Part shown: one piece after another, positions 35,787 to 45,887 of the stretch
Numbering within the stretch: the first letter of the stretch is position 1
Layout: each line of letters opens with the position of its first letter
Translations under genes and position numbers: made by a program
Assembly: GCA_947044365.1 (NCBI GenBank)
Contig: OX345636.1
Location: forward strand, 16,107,115-16,171,114
Origin: Petrosia ficiformis
Taxonomy: Eukaryota > Porifera > Demospongiae > Haplosclerida > Petrosiidae
Length of the DNA stretch: 64,000 nucleotides
Direction: 5' to 3'
The notes under the pieces: model-generated
Told to the model about the DNA's origin: nothing
The model's database searches: none
What the model saw: only the letters and a program-made list of their open reading frames with translations

Positions 35787-37607
35787 GATGAGTGTACAAA
35801 AACGGCCATTCTTGTTTTCTACAGAGATTTTCAGAAAGCCACACGGTAGTAATGATACTTTTGTTGTTTTTTAGAATGTAGAAATTCAGAAATTCAGAAA
35901 TTCAGAAAAATGGAATTACAGATTTCTCAGAAACAGCATTTCAAGAAAGTCAGGAATTCAAAGAATCACATGCAATTTCCAGATTTCCTGATTTTCTAAT
36001 TTTCTGATTTTCCACACCCACACATTTCATGGGGGGAAGAGGGAGGGGCTGACTATACTCATGGTGTGAAAACTTTATGATAGCTGCAAGGAAAGGTCAA
36101 TCTGTATGCGTGTGATTCAAGTTGTGTGAGGATGAATATGAGTGATTACAAGCTCTTTACAGTTGAGAAGGATGGCAAAACTGTCAAGCTTAAGGCCTCC
36201 CAATTGACAACCCAAGTATTGTCTAAAGTTTTTGGACTGTTTCCAGAATCCATCCTTCTCTTATCTGATGATGGCTATGTCGAAACAGCAGATACAGACG
36301 GTCGATTTCACGATGTTGACGATCTTCCAGTATGGACTGTCAGTGGTGAAGTTATGAACCCACCTGTCTCTTCTATTCCAGGACCTTCTGGAATCGCACC
36401 ATACTCCTACCAACCTCCAACAGCTTCAAAGGCATCAAAACGAGGTCGAGGAAAGGCTCGTTGGACACCAACCTATACTGTATCTATGTTTGGCCAACGC
36501 CAAAAACCACCTGGCGTTCGTGCCCAAGAGCAAGCTGCTTCGAATTCAGAGGAACCAGAGGATGTCCACCACTCTGCCATCGAATGGAGGAAGTACATTG
36601 AGATCTGTAAGTGGCACGAGCAAGAGAAGCAGTGGAAGAAAGTGTCTAACCTGCCAATCGAATTGAATGATTCAACAGCAACTGTCCCACGTGTTACACA
36701 AATCAATATGACTGACAATACAAGCAAATTCTGTGTCTCCTTTGTTACCTGCAATGTTTCAAAATGTGGACTTTCTAAATTTGTTGCAGCATGGAATCAC
36801 CACTCATTACCAGGTGAAATAACAATTGTATTACATGTGTAGTATGGTTCACTTCATAAATTCTGTATAAAGTGTATTATTAACATGTTTTAATACTCCA
36901 GGAAGAGGTGTACCCAACCAGCTAGAGAGAGAGTGTAATAAAATCACATCTATTCCTACCCAATTCATACCTACCACTGAAAATGCTGTTGAAATGTATC
37001 ACATGCAAGGAGGAGACCTTACCGAATTTGGACTGTTTGGTTGTGATCCACTGAAAGATAGGCCTGACCTCATTCAGAGGAGAGAAACCTACTTCTCGAC
37101 ACATCCATCATTTGAAGACATTTTCAGCAATGCTGTGTCAGGAGATGGAACTATATTCTATGAAAGTATTTGTGATTTCATCCGAGTAACTAAATCTCTC
37201 CAACAGTTGCTCTGAACTATTAATAGTTATAAATCCATACTTGTTTTAAAAACTGATAATTTAATAATAAGATGATTCAACATTTAATACAGATTGACCT
37301 TTCCTTGCAGCTATCATAAAGTTTTCACACCATGAGTATAGTCAGCCCCTCCCTCTTCCCCCCATGAAATGTGTGGGTGTGGAAAATCAGAAAATTAGAA
37401 AATCAGGAAATCTGGAAATTGCATGTGATTCTTTGAATTCCTGACTTTCTTGAAATGCTGTTTCTGAGAAATCTGTAATTCCATTTTTCTGAATTTCTGA
37501 ATTTCTGAATTTCTACATTCTAAAAAACAACAAAAGTATCATTACTACTGTGTGGCTTTCTGAAAATCTCTGTAGAAAACAAGAATGGCCGTTTTTGTAC
37601 ACTCATC
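35787..37607 (+). mobile_element. Transposon with 321-bp terminal inverted repeats
   Basis: The arms 35787-36107 and 37287-37607 are inverse copies of equal length with no difference seen by eye. The outer end is GATGAGTGTACAAAAACGGC. A TTCAGAAA triple repeat and a CACACCCACACATTTCATGG tract lie within. TCAAAG flanks both sides (35781-35786 and 37608-37613) as a target duplication of about 6 bp. The near-identity of the arms points to recent activity. It encloses a two-exon gene (36132-37215) and no recognisable DDE transposase. Confidence 0.85.
36132..37215 (+). CDS. Unrecognised two-exon protein inside long-TIR transposon
   Basis: Exons 36132-36813 and 36902-37215 (331 residues) are joined by a CAG|GTGAAA donor and CTCCAG acceptor; the split codon makes Gly. 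The first ATG in frame is at 36132, and another is two codons on. Residues about 5-75 look like a small ubiquitin/PB1-like fold (VEKDGKTVKLKASQLTTQVL, then SDDGYVETADTDGRFHDVDD). A Pro-rich, basic tract follows (SKRGRGKARW), then a charged WRKYIEICKWHEQEKQWKK helix. Exon 2 reads GGDLTEFGLFGCDPLKDRPD and ends with DFIRVTKSLQQLL. I recognise no transposase motif. It may be an accessory factor or cargo of the transposon. The frame is intact. Confidence 0.65.
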
Positions 37608-37873
37608 TCAAAGGATTTCTGGGCATGTAATGTCATATGTATATTAACCCTTTACCGTCTATAATAAGGGGCCAGTGGAAAAAGGGGATAAGCAGCATTT
37701 TAGTCAATTCTGAGATGAATGTATGAAAGCATGCACCTACCTTCTGCGAGTGCACGACAAATTTTGTAGCATTTCTGTACATAGTTTTTGCTAACAAGGC
37801 AAAAGATCAAATCAATGATCACGTGACCTTGTAGTTATTAAATGTAAAACTTAATAGTCACATGTAATGGAGA

Positions 37874-38870
37874 GTGATGGTGATCTTGGAAAGTCGCCAA
37901 GGCCGAAAGAGACTTCGTTGTGTTTCAGAGTGGGCAAGAAAAAAGAGGAAAATAGCTAAAGATAGTGGAAAGGCTTACAAGACGTACAAAGGTGAGTGTG
38001 TAGTTAAGAAAATATCAATTCCTCTATCTTGTTACTGTTCGAATCGGTGTGCTTCACAAGTAAAGGCAACAGAGAGGGATCGTATTTTTCACATGTTTAT
38101 GACCTATCTGATCACGATCACCAGAATAAATATTTATATGGACTAATAGAACGTTCTATTCCAAAAAGAAAAAAGTCATGCTTGGTTCAAAAACCAAGAA
38201 AGAATGCATTCACTTATTATGTTCGTTTAAGCAATGGAGACCGTGTGAAAGTTTGTAAACAGGTGTTTTGCCAAATACATGGAATAACTAAGCGGTTATC
38301 TGTACAAAGATCATATCTGGGGTGTTACATTCTGGTGATAATCATGGAAAGCACAAAAATCAACCCCATGCAATTTGTGAAGAGCTAAAAAATCAGATTA
38401 AAGAGCACATCATGTCCTTTCCAAGCCAAGAGAGCCACTATTCCAAGAGCACAAACAGAAATTGAAAATATTTACCTGAAGGATTGAGCATTGCAAGGAT
38501 GTATCGCCTTTACCTGGAGAAGTATGAACAAGGTGTTCAGGGAGACAACGAAAAACCCCAAGTAAAAGAGTGGCTCTACAGAAAAATTTTGCTGTCATGT
38601 GCCTATGGGATGAATCTATTTCAGGCAGGGAGTCTAATGAAATCATATCATGTTTACTGAAGTACTTCACCGAAAATACAGTCACTTGAAAAGGCTTACT
38701 GTTTACTCTGATAACTGTGCTGACCAGAATAAAAATTCCCAGCTCGTTTGTTTCTGGAGCAGGCTGGTCTCACAAGGAATGTTCATTCGTATAGATCACA
38801 ATTTTTTAGTGCGTCATACTGTCAAGTATATATATGTACTACATAAATCTCCAGTAAGACATGAATAATT
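37874..38870 (+). pseudogene. Decayed transposon-type ORF
   Basis: Homologous blocks run in changing frames. They are KRLRCVSEWARKKRKIAKDS with GKAYKTYKGE (37890-38000), a Cys-rich stretch, HQNKYLYGLIERSIPKRKK and FTYYVRLSNGDRVKVCKQVF (38120-38300), then LSIARMYRLYLEKYEQG (about 38490-38545), and RLTVYSDNCADQNKNSQLVC (38690-38755). The SDNCxxQNKN motif and overall order match a widespread invertebrate repeat-encoded protein of unknown activity. At least three frame changes make it non-functional. Confidence 0.6.
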
Positions 38871-40118
38871 ATAGTTATGGAAATATGGGTAGGTCTGTGG
38901 TAATCAATCAAGAAATTCCTTTCTCATGTCTTACTTAAATTCAGCAATTTACTTTCTACTCATGCAGTTTTGTTCTTCCAGTTCTTGTATAATGTGTGCA
39001 GTGCTAGAACAGCCAATATAGCATGTTACTATGTTGTTGCTATGTGTTATATTTGGCGTACTGGAAGTTATAGACTGGTTTATAACTTCCCAGTTTCACA
39101 GACGCAGCAAGCAAGGTAACAGTATAGCGCATGCGTAAATTAGAAAATTGTGTGGGCGCGTTACAGAAACAACTGCTCTTAGTTCGATAACTCTTGCATT
39201 TTACAAGATTCGTGGCGTGCCGCCCTCGTTGCTAGGGATTACATTTCAGTAATAGACCTCATCCGTATTCTATAACTATAACTTATATGAATCTCTCTTT
39301 CCTTCTGTTCAAGCACGCATGTGTATAATTATAATATTATGCATGCACATCTACTATATATAATTCATCTTGCCACTCAGAATGATATACACTTCCTTAT
39401 GATACATTAGCTAGCACTATAAATTAGTATATTACCATTAGCACTGAATGAAGAACTACAATTAGTGCTACTAGTAGTACTGACTTCAGTACTACCATGA
39501 TTATAACAATTACACTTGTTTATTGTACTACTGCAACTATTCATTAGAGTTGGCAATAATGTTGTGTTTAACATAAAATAATAATGATTTTTATGGCCCA
39601 CAGGTTTTCCAACTAAATTCTGTTAACATTCACGATGACCTCAAAATTAAGATGTGATAACTTAATATCGTGTGTAGTTCAATGTTCAATGTCATCAGGT
39701 GAATATACCGATGTGGAAATGTAGATATTGTTTCATCACAGGTCGAAAAGAATACACTGCTGCTATCTTTCTACTAGTTTCTTGGCCATCATTTGTCTTT
39801 TTACACGCACAACTCTTAACAACACCAAACATAAATTCAGTATCGGTTATTCACGCATTACTAATACTGATAAAATAGGAAGATATTATATAACACTCAC
39901 ACAAATACACAGACACAGTGTCAGAAAACTATCAAGACTATGAACACAGAATGATCATGAGTAATAATGATGTAATTCAGTAAATTCATTATGACCATGT
40001 GTCAGTTACCTAGCAACATTACAGTAAAAAAAAACAACAACATAAACTAGCTACACAGAGGAAGAAAGGTACATCTTAGAAAAGTTATAAATTCTCTCTC
40101 AGATTATTCCATCAAGAA
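38871..40118. other. Upstream region of the duplicated caspase-APOL gene
   Basis: No gene is seen. From about 39890 the sequence is shared with the second copy (from about 51780): CACAGTGTCAGAAAACTA, AGTAATAATGATGTAATT, CATTATGACCATGTGTCAGT, CTAGCAACATTACAGTAAAA and GAGGAAGAAAGGTACATCTT are conserved, so the promoter was duplicated with the gene. A GCGCATGCG motif lies at 39127. Confidence 0.55.
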
Positions 40119-40977
40119 TGGCAGAGGGATTTGATAGTAAGTACCAATACTTTACTGTATTTATATAATATAATAATAATTATATGATTATTATAATTAT
40201 AAATTATAACCCTCTCATCATTATAGGATATCCAATGGATGCAGAACCTAGAGGCTACTGTGTCATCTTTAACAATATAAACTTTAACCAAGATTTCTTG
40301 ACAACAAGAGAAGGAAGCCAGAAAGATGCTGATGATCTTGAAAATCTTTTTAGTTTTAAATTGGGATTCAAGGTGTTGAGATATAATGATATGCCCGAGA
40401 CAGAAATGATGCAAAACATGGAGGCCCTTAGAGAAAAAGACCATGAAGTGTTTTGTGCCTTTGTCGTAATTATTTTAAGTCATGGTGACAGAGGAATCAT
40501 ATACAGTTCTGATAGCAAGAAGATCCCCATAAAAAACATATCCAATATGTTCACTGCGATCAACTGCCCATCGCTCATTGGAAAGCCCAAGATATTTATC
40601 ATCCAAGCTTGTCAAGGACATGAAAGCATGAAAGCAATAGCAGCAAAATCATACCAGAACGAGTACCTAACTACACCCACAAGAGTCGTACCTGATGGCA
40701 TACTCATTGATTCTGATACTATCCCAAATGAAGCAGACTTTTTGTTTGCATTTGCTACGATCTCTGGACATACAGCAATGCGAGATATATATGACGGTGG
40801 CTGGTACATTCAAGAATTAGTAAAATCACTTGATAAATACTCAAATACTAAGAGTGTCACAGAGATTCTCACAAATGTAGCAGCACAGACAGCTAAGTAT
40901 CAACATGATCAAAAGACTCAGTTACCTCCATATCAGAGTGGTCTTTTAAAAACTTTATATTTCCCTAATGCCAACAG
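40119..40977 (+). CDS. Caspase-APOL gene A, exons 1-2: complete caspase domain
   Basis: Exon 1 (40119-40137, MAEGFD) joins exon 2 (40227-40977) through a GTAAGT donor and TTATAG acceptor. The domain is a full C14 caspase with no prodomain: GYCVIFNNINF start (residue 17), ILSHGDRG with His92, IIQACQGHE with Cys135, a 20-residue Asp-containing linker (Asp163, Asp168, Asp170), then p10 with ADFLFAFATISGHTAMRD (Arg192) and GGWYIQELV. All key residues are present, so protease activity is likely. The exon ends AACAG|GTTAGA in phase 2 and joins in frame to the linker exon at 42255. If this intron is retained, translation stops after eight more codons (stop at 41005), giving a 265-residue stand-alone caspase. 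Both products are plausible. Confidence 0.85.
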
Positions 40978-41180
40978 GTTAGAAAACAATGATTTAAATG
41001 CTTAATGATAAGTTGATATTTTGGTGGATGGGTATATAAATGTACCCTTAGTCCATTATTTTTTATAGTAAATGTAGGTTGGTTCTGTATGGAATGTATT
41101 GGACATGCCTTTTATAATATACGTGTCAACAAAAATAATTCAGTTAAAACATCATTTACTGTGGTATATTACTGAAATTA

Positions 41181-41384
41181 CCGTATAGTGGGATATTTTT
41201 GTGGGGTCTAATTTTCATGATTTTTGTTATACAGAGCCGTTCCACAAATATTTAACTCATGAAAAATTATTGCCATGGGTAGAGTTTGAGCAATATTGAT
41301 CGAAAAATGAAGTTTTGACCCACGAAAATTGAATATCAATCAAAACACGAAAATTAGATACTACGAAAATATCCCACTATACGG
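41181..41384. mobile_element. CCGTATAG MITE, in copy A only
   Basis: Terminal CCGTATAGTGGGATATTTTT and its inverse ending ATATCCCACTATACGG, flanked by TA. The matching place in copy B (near 53270, CTGAAATTACAACATTTG) is empty, which dates the insertion after the duplication. It lies in intron 2 of gene A. Confidence 0.85.
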
Positions 41385-41761
41385 TATAACATTTGAGGTG
41401 TGATCAAGACATTATAGCACATACTTCACTTGTGCTGTATGTTGTCTCAAATACACCTATCAAGCGTACTTTCTATACTATAATACACAAACATTACTTC
41501 AATTATTCCATAGCTATAATTATATAACATATACAAATACCATTATGTATATATGCATGTATATTCTATCACTATCAAAATCACTCTATGGTTATGTCTC
41601 ACATATTCATGTTAACTGCTATGTGGTCTAAAGTGCTAACTGATATTCACATTCACATCCTGTTAGTGTGTTAGTTTTGGCATTATCATGGCAAATATAA
41701 TTATTGTATTATACTTTATTAGTGATCAGTAATATAATGTGTGATTGACATTAGGAATATA

Positions 41762-41922
41762 ATCGCTTTATGTTTGGTTACTTTGCAAAAAAAAAACAAA
41801 AAGCTTCATTACTAAAAGGAAGTATAATTAGATCAATGTATCAATTGTCAGTTTACTTAGCTGTTTTGAATAAAAAAGAGGTTGTTCCTTCATGTAAGGA
41901 GTCACAAAATAATAGAGGTACG
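41762..41922 (+). other. Possible alternative exon in intron 2 of gene A
   Basis: Between an ATTAG acceptor and a GAG|GTACGT donor the frame reads NRFMFGYFAKKKQKASLLKG followed by SIIRSMYQLSVYLAVLNKKE. Its phase does not match the main gene model. In copy B the same place is replaced by MITE copy D, so it is not conserved. It may only be chance. Confidence 0.25.
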
Positions 41923-42254
41923 TATGATTGCACTGGCATTGTTACGGTTATGTCAGGATGTATTTGTTCTCATTCAAGCATGTAATTATTGTATTCTGTG
42001 TTTTGTATAGGCATTATACTATTTTGGATAGTGGCTACATTACTATCCTTACATGAAGCAACAATACAAATGAGCTTATAATTATAATTTATATATATAA
42101 TCATAATTAAAATTATATATAATATATATAAATAATATATATATTATAGTGTCACCGATTTGTATTAAGCAGTATATCTGGTAGAAAACAGACAATCACT
42201 CTCATTAGGTTATTTGCAACATCATCTTCTGTGTTTACACATATTTTCATACAG

Positions 42255-42886
42255 ATACCATAGTACTTTACAAGAGTCCAAAAGTTCAATTGTATTTTCC
42301 TGTTCTACTCTTTCTCTGAAAAGCATACCTTCTGATTCAGAGCTAGCAACTTCAAAAAACAGCTTAACAAGCAGCCTCAAGTTTATAAACACTAGCACTT
42401 TACCTGGATCACCATGCCTTGTGAAACAAAACAGAAAAAGACATTCCATAGATCCTGCCATCCCTTGTGTCAGAAGTGAACCATCAATACATCGTTTAAA
42501 TACTACTCCTTCAATTATAACTCCATTGACCATGCAACAAGTTAATCCAAATTTTCAAAATGATGAATACAATTCACCAATAACATTTGGTGCAAAAACA
42601 AATTCAATTTCCATATCCGAGAGAAGTCAATCAGGAGAAATCTCAGCACATGAGATTATACAACCATCATCAACACCTTCTACAGGTCATTCAACTCCAC
42701 CAACCTCAATAACAGACATGCTACATGATAGAGTGTTAAAAATAGAAATAACAGAATCACCACCTACTACAATAATAAATAAATCTGACATTACACCAAC
42801 CAGTCCACAGAATCTACAAATATTTCATAAACCAGAAATTCACTCCCAAACTTCTACTGATTCACTGCAAAGCAGTTTACAAGAAA
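42255..42886 (+). CDS. Caspase-APOL gene A, exon 3: Ser/Thr/Pro-rich linker
   Basis: The exon (632 nt) follows a CATACAG acceptor (phase 2 in, one base makes the codon AGA/Arg) and ends GAAA|GTGAGT in phase 1. About 210 residues are rich in Ser, Thr and Pro with many SP/TP pairs: LKSIPSDSELATSKN, LPGSPCLVKQNRKRHS, PSIITPLTM, PSSTPSTGHSTPPTS, ITPTSPQN. There is no fold signature; it is probably disordered and open to phosphorylation or cleavage. Copy B (55370-56025) shows many substitutions and several in-frame indels here while the flanking catalytic exons are nearly identical. Confidence 0.75.
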
Positions 42887-42964
42887 GTGAGTAATACTGT
42901 AGCACAACTAAACAATCTGAAATCCTATATACGCATGCATACACATGTATATCCCTTTGTGTAG

Positions 42965-43063
42965 GTCTACTCCAAGTACCAGTGTACTCAAAATCAGAAA
43001 CAGTCTCACAAGCCACTTTAAGAAGTGAATCATCACTATTTTCCTCCGAGGAAAATCTTGATG
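42965..43063 (+). CDS. Caspase-APOL gene A, exon 4: 99-nt symmetric exon
   Basis: A 33-codon phase 1-1 exon between TGTGTAG and G|GTACAA: LLQVPVYSKSETVSQATLRS followed by ESSLFSSEENLD. It continues the Ser-rich linker. In copy B the acceptor and the first part of this exon are deleted, but skipping it keeps the frame because it is symmetric. Confidence 0.6.
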
Positions 43064-43567
43064 GTACAATAATTATAATAATTATCATACCTGACTTAGT
43101 ATGCACACATTGTGATAACAAGCTCATTGCTGAGGTGGACATATTCTTTAAGTGCCATGTGTAGTTCAGTAGAGCCCAAAGATTAGAACTATGTGAAAAC
43201 TGGCTACCATGCTATTCCATGCCCAAATTGTTCTATATTACAGACAGTAAGATAAGATCTTGTTAGTTTGTACAGCATTAGATAAATTATGCGCCACTGT
43301 GTGGTATAATAGTAGTTACTTCAGTGCAGTGTATGGGTAGCCATTTCTTTCCTTCTGAAATAATGACAGCTCTATAATTACAACACTTATTTTAACTGGT
43401 CCTAATGTTGTCTGCATGTACGGTCACTTCAACAGTCCAATCTTGGACTATCAAATTTTTAAATCAATCATAATGATTATCTCTGTAGTCAAAGGAAATG
43501 TACGTATAAACAAACCTATTCCCAAGTTTTTGTATGAATTTAAATTGATTGTGTATTTTTTTTATAG

Positions 43568-44234
43568 CTGAAATGGTGGCTTATAAAATGACATCAATTC
43601 CATGTGGTTATTGCATCCTGATTGATAATCATAACACAGATGCTACAGTAACAGATGTTAAAAATGCAAGGGATGTGCTCTGCAATGACTATGGATTCCA
43701 TGTAGAAACCTTTTCTAACCTTGCTAGAAAAGGTATTAAGCAATTGATGAAAGCAGTTAGTAGAGTCGATCATAGCAACCTAAACTGCTTAATGGTTATT
43801 ATCCTTAGCCATGGAGGAAAACAGAAAGGGATATACGATACACATGGCAAACAAATATCGGTAGAAGACGTGACAGAAACTTTCTCTTTTGAGAAATGTC
43901 CTTCGCTCAAGAAAAAGCCAAAAATATTTTTCTTTGAGACAATCCTAAACAATACTGTTATAGTTTCCACGTGCAGTTCAATACAATATCCTGATATGAG
44001 AGACACACATACATGTACAATTGCATGTACTACTACAGAGTCTGCTAGTGTTTCATGTCTCCAGATAATGGTAGAAGCTCTCCAGATGCAATTAGATTCG
44101 GCACAGTTTGTTAACGTAGTTAGAGACATGGAGAGACTATTGTATGACAAGCAAATTCGTAATGTTGATACTGATACAAATAATTTCCTAGAGCAGCCAC
44201 TTATATTTCCCAGAAGACAAAAAAATGATAACAG
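43568..44234 (+). CDS. Caspase-APOL gene A, exon 5: second caspase fold, no catalytic Cys
   Basis: Acceptor TTTTATAG at 43567; the split codon with exon 4 is GCT. The exon reads IPCGYCILIDNHNTDATVTD, then DYGFHVETFSNL, and VIILSHGGKQKGIYDTHGKQ, a caspase p20 with the His motif intact (codon at 43810). The Cys strand reads KPKIFFFETILNN, where QACxG is expected, so the nucleophile is missing. The p10 half is short (SVSCLQIMVEALQM, VNVVRDMERLLYDKQ). It ends AACAG|GTTAGA in phase 2, matching the APOL exon (AG+G, Arg). If read through, it stops at 44301. I infer a regulatory pseudo-caspase that may pair with the active domain, like other caspase/pseudo-caspase pairs. Confidence 0.8.
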
Positions 44235-45043
44235 GTTAGATTATGGAATGTCCCATATTAGGGAGAAAAATAATTCGATTTCATATATTCATATATGGTG
44301 ATGATATTACTAATGATAATACTATTATTCTTAATTATGCATAATTCATTATTAATTTAAAAGGTCATTGACACCATAATAATGTTTGATACACAAAATT
44401 GCAAAAAGGTTATAGCTAGTCTGTCAAATTCTGCATTAAGCACAGCTGATGAAGAGCATATGTTTTACAATACAGCTGTAATCGTATATCATACTAATTT
44501 GAATTCCAATGGCTTTACGTAATGATTTTGCAACTTATATATAATTATGCAATTTTGTACAAGTCAAAAGGGTAGAATCATGATTGATATAGGCATAGAA
44601 ATGGGAAAGGGAGGGTATTGGGGTCATGGCTTCCCCCTCCCAGATAGAAGTTTGTGTTGTATACCTATTATGAACTATGATAGAACTGGTTAACATGCTA
44701 TTCTAGTGAGCATCAGGGGGTGGGACAAAGTTTATGCAGCATAATATAATAATTGCTGACTCGGCAATTGTGTGGACCAAAACAAATCCCGGTAGGCTTA
44801 ATGATGTGTTGATTACCATAGCAATTAATTATGGTTCATGCAAAAATCAGAGTGAAAGAATAGTAAGTTTGGCGTGCTGGGACTGCTATTTATATGTATG
44901 TAATATGAAAGTTGTCCAACCACCAGAGTGAGTGTATATTCCTGCTGTACTTCTATAAATATTATAATGCATTTATAATTACAATAAAGAGTAATCTACA
45001 GTGTATTATTAGTCTTGCTTATTCTAACATCTTCTTCACACAG

Positions 45044-45887
45044 GGAAGAAGAAGGAAGATTTGTTGCAATAGAAATAAAGATGGCACTGAGAGTCTGGTC
45101 TCAAATGAGAAACATCATAATCGAGAAAATCAGGAAAAATCGAAAAAGAATTATAAAAGTATGCAAAGAAGTACGAGGAATAAAAATAGCTGGTTCAGCA
45201 ACATCTATAGCAGGAGGTGTATTAACAGTATTAGGACTTGGACTGACTCCTGTTACTCTAGGTGGATCAATAGCTATTTCAGTGGTAGGAGGAAGTATTG
45301 CTCTGGCTGGAGGTGCAGCATCAGTAAGTGCTACTGTGTTTAACAAAATCAAGTCAAAATCGAAACTCAGAAAAGTTCAAGACATCTTCGAAGTGGATCA
45401 ACAGCTTTGTCAAATAATCGAAATATTAGAAGAAAATCTCCAAATAATAGCAGAAGATATACAGAGAGATCATCCTGATAAAGACAAAAAGGACATTATA
45501 GTTGCATTACTGCATGGTAGCAAACTTGTTCAAATCACATCGATTGTTACAAAAGGAGGTGTTGCTGGAACGCAAGTGGCCAGAATAGGTGGAACAACAG
45601 CAATTCAAGGTGGTTTATTTGCTTTTAGGCTAGGGAGTACAGCTGTTCGTGGGGTAGCTATTGCCGGTGGTATTGTATCATTGTTGATTTTACCATTTGA
45701 TATATATGAGCTTACTACAAATGCTTACAAGGTTCATAAACATTCGGAATCAAAGTCTGCATGTATGCAATGGCTGAATGAACAATTAGAAAAACTAACT
45801 ACTCAAAAGCAAGAAATTGAAAGTTATTTAGAAGAAATTGAGAGAGGAAAGAGTGAAAGTACATCATCCTATTCTACTGAAGTGTAA
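45044..45887 (+). CDS. Caspase-APOL gene A, exon 6: APOL-like membrane domain
   Basis: The exon starts after a TTCACACAG acceptor and runs to TAA 45887 (about 281 codons). It opens basic and helical (MALRVWSQMRN, KIRKNRKRIIKVCKEVRGIK), then a glycine-rich hydrophobic hairpin (IAGSATSIAGGVLTVLGLGL and PVTLGGSIAISVVGGSIALA), a charged helix with RDHPDKDKKDIIVALLHG, a second hydrophobic hairpin (GGTTAIQGGLFAFRLGSTAV, GVAIAGGIVSLLILPFDIYE), and a coiled C-terminus (MQWLNEQLEKLTTQKQEIES). This is the layout of apolipoprotein-L proteins, which insert into membranes and can form channels. Joined to exons 1-5 the frame is 1,003 residues. A separate promoter producing APOL alone cannot be excluded (Met in frame near 45081). 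Confidence 0.8.

Noticed and set aside
36473..36754. Minus-strand frame inside the long-TIR transposon
   Set aside because: Antisense shadow of the two-exon plus-strand gene.
43770..44150. Minus-strand frame opposite exon 5 (also 57477-57818)
   Set aside because: Antisense of the caspase-fold exon.
44912..45343. Plus-strand frame overlapping the APOL exon (also 58637-58981)
   Set aside because: Out-of-frame shadow; its Ser/Arg/Trp-rich composition has no domain and ignores the splice acceptor.
45101..45352. Minus-strand frame opposite the APOL exon (also 58739-58990)
   Set aside because: Antisense shadow of the conserved glycine-rich APOL coding sequence.
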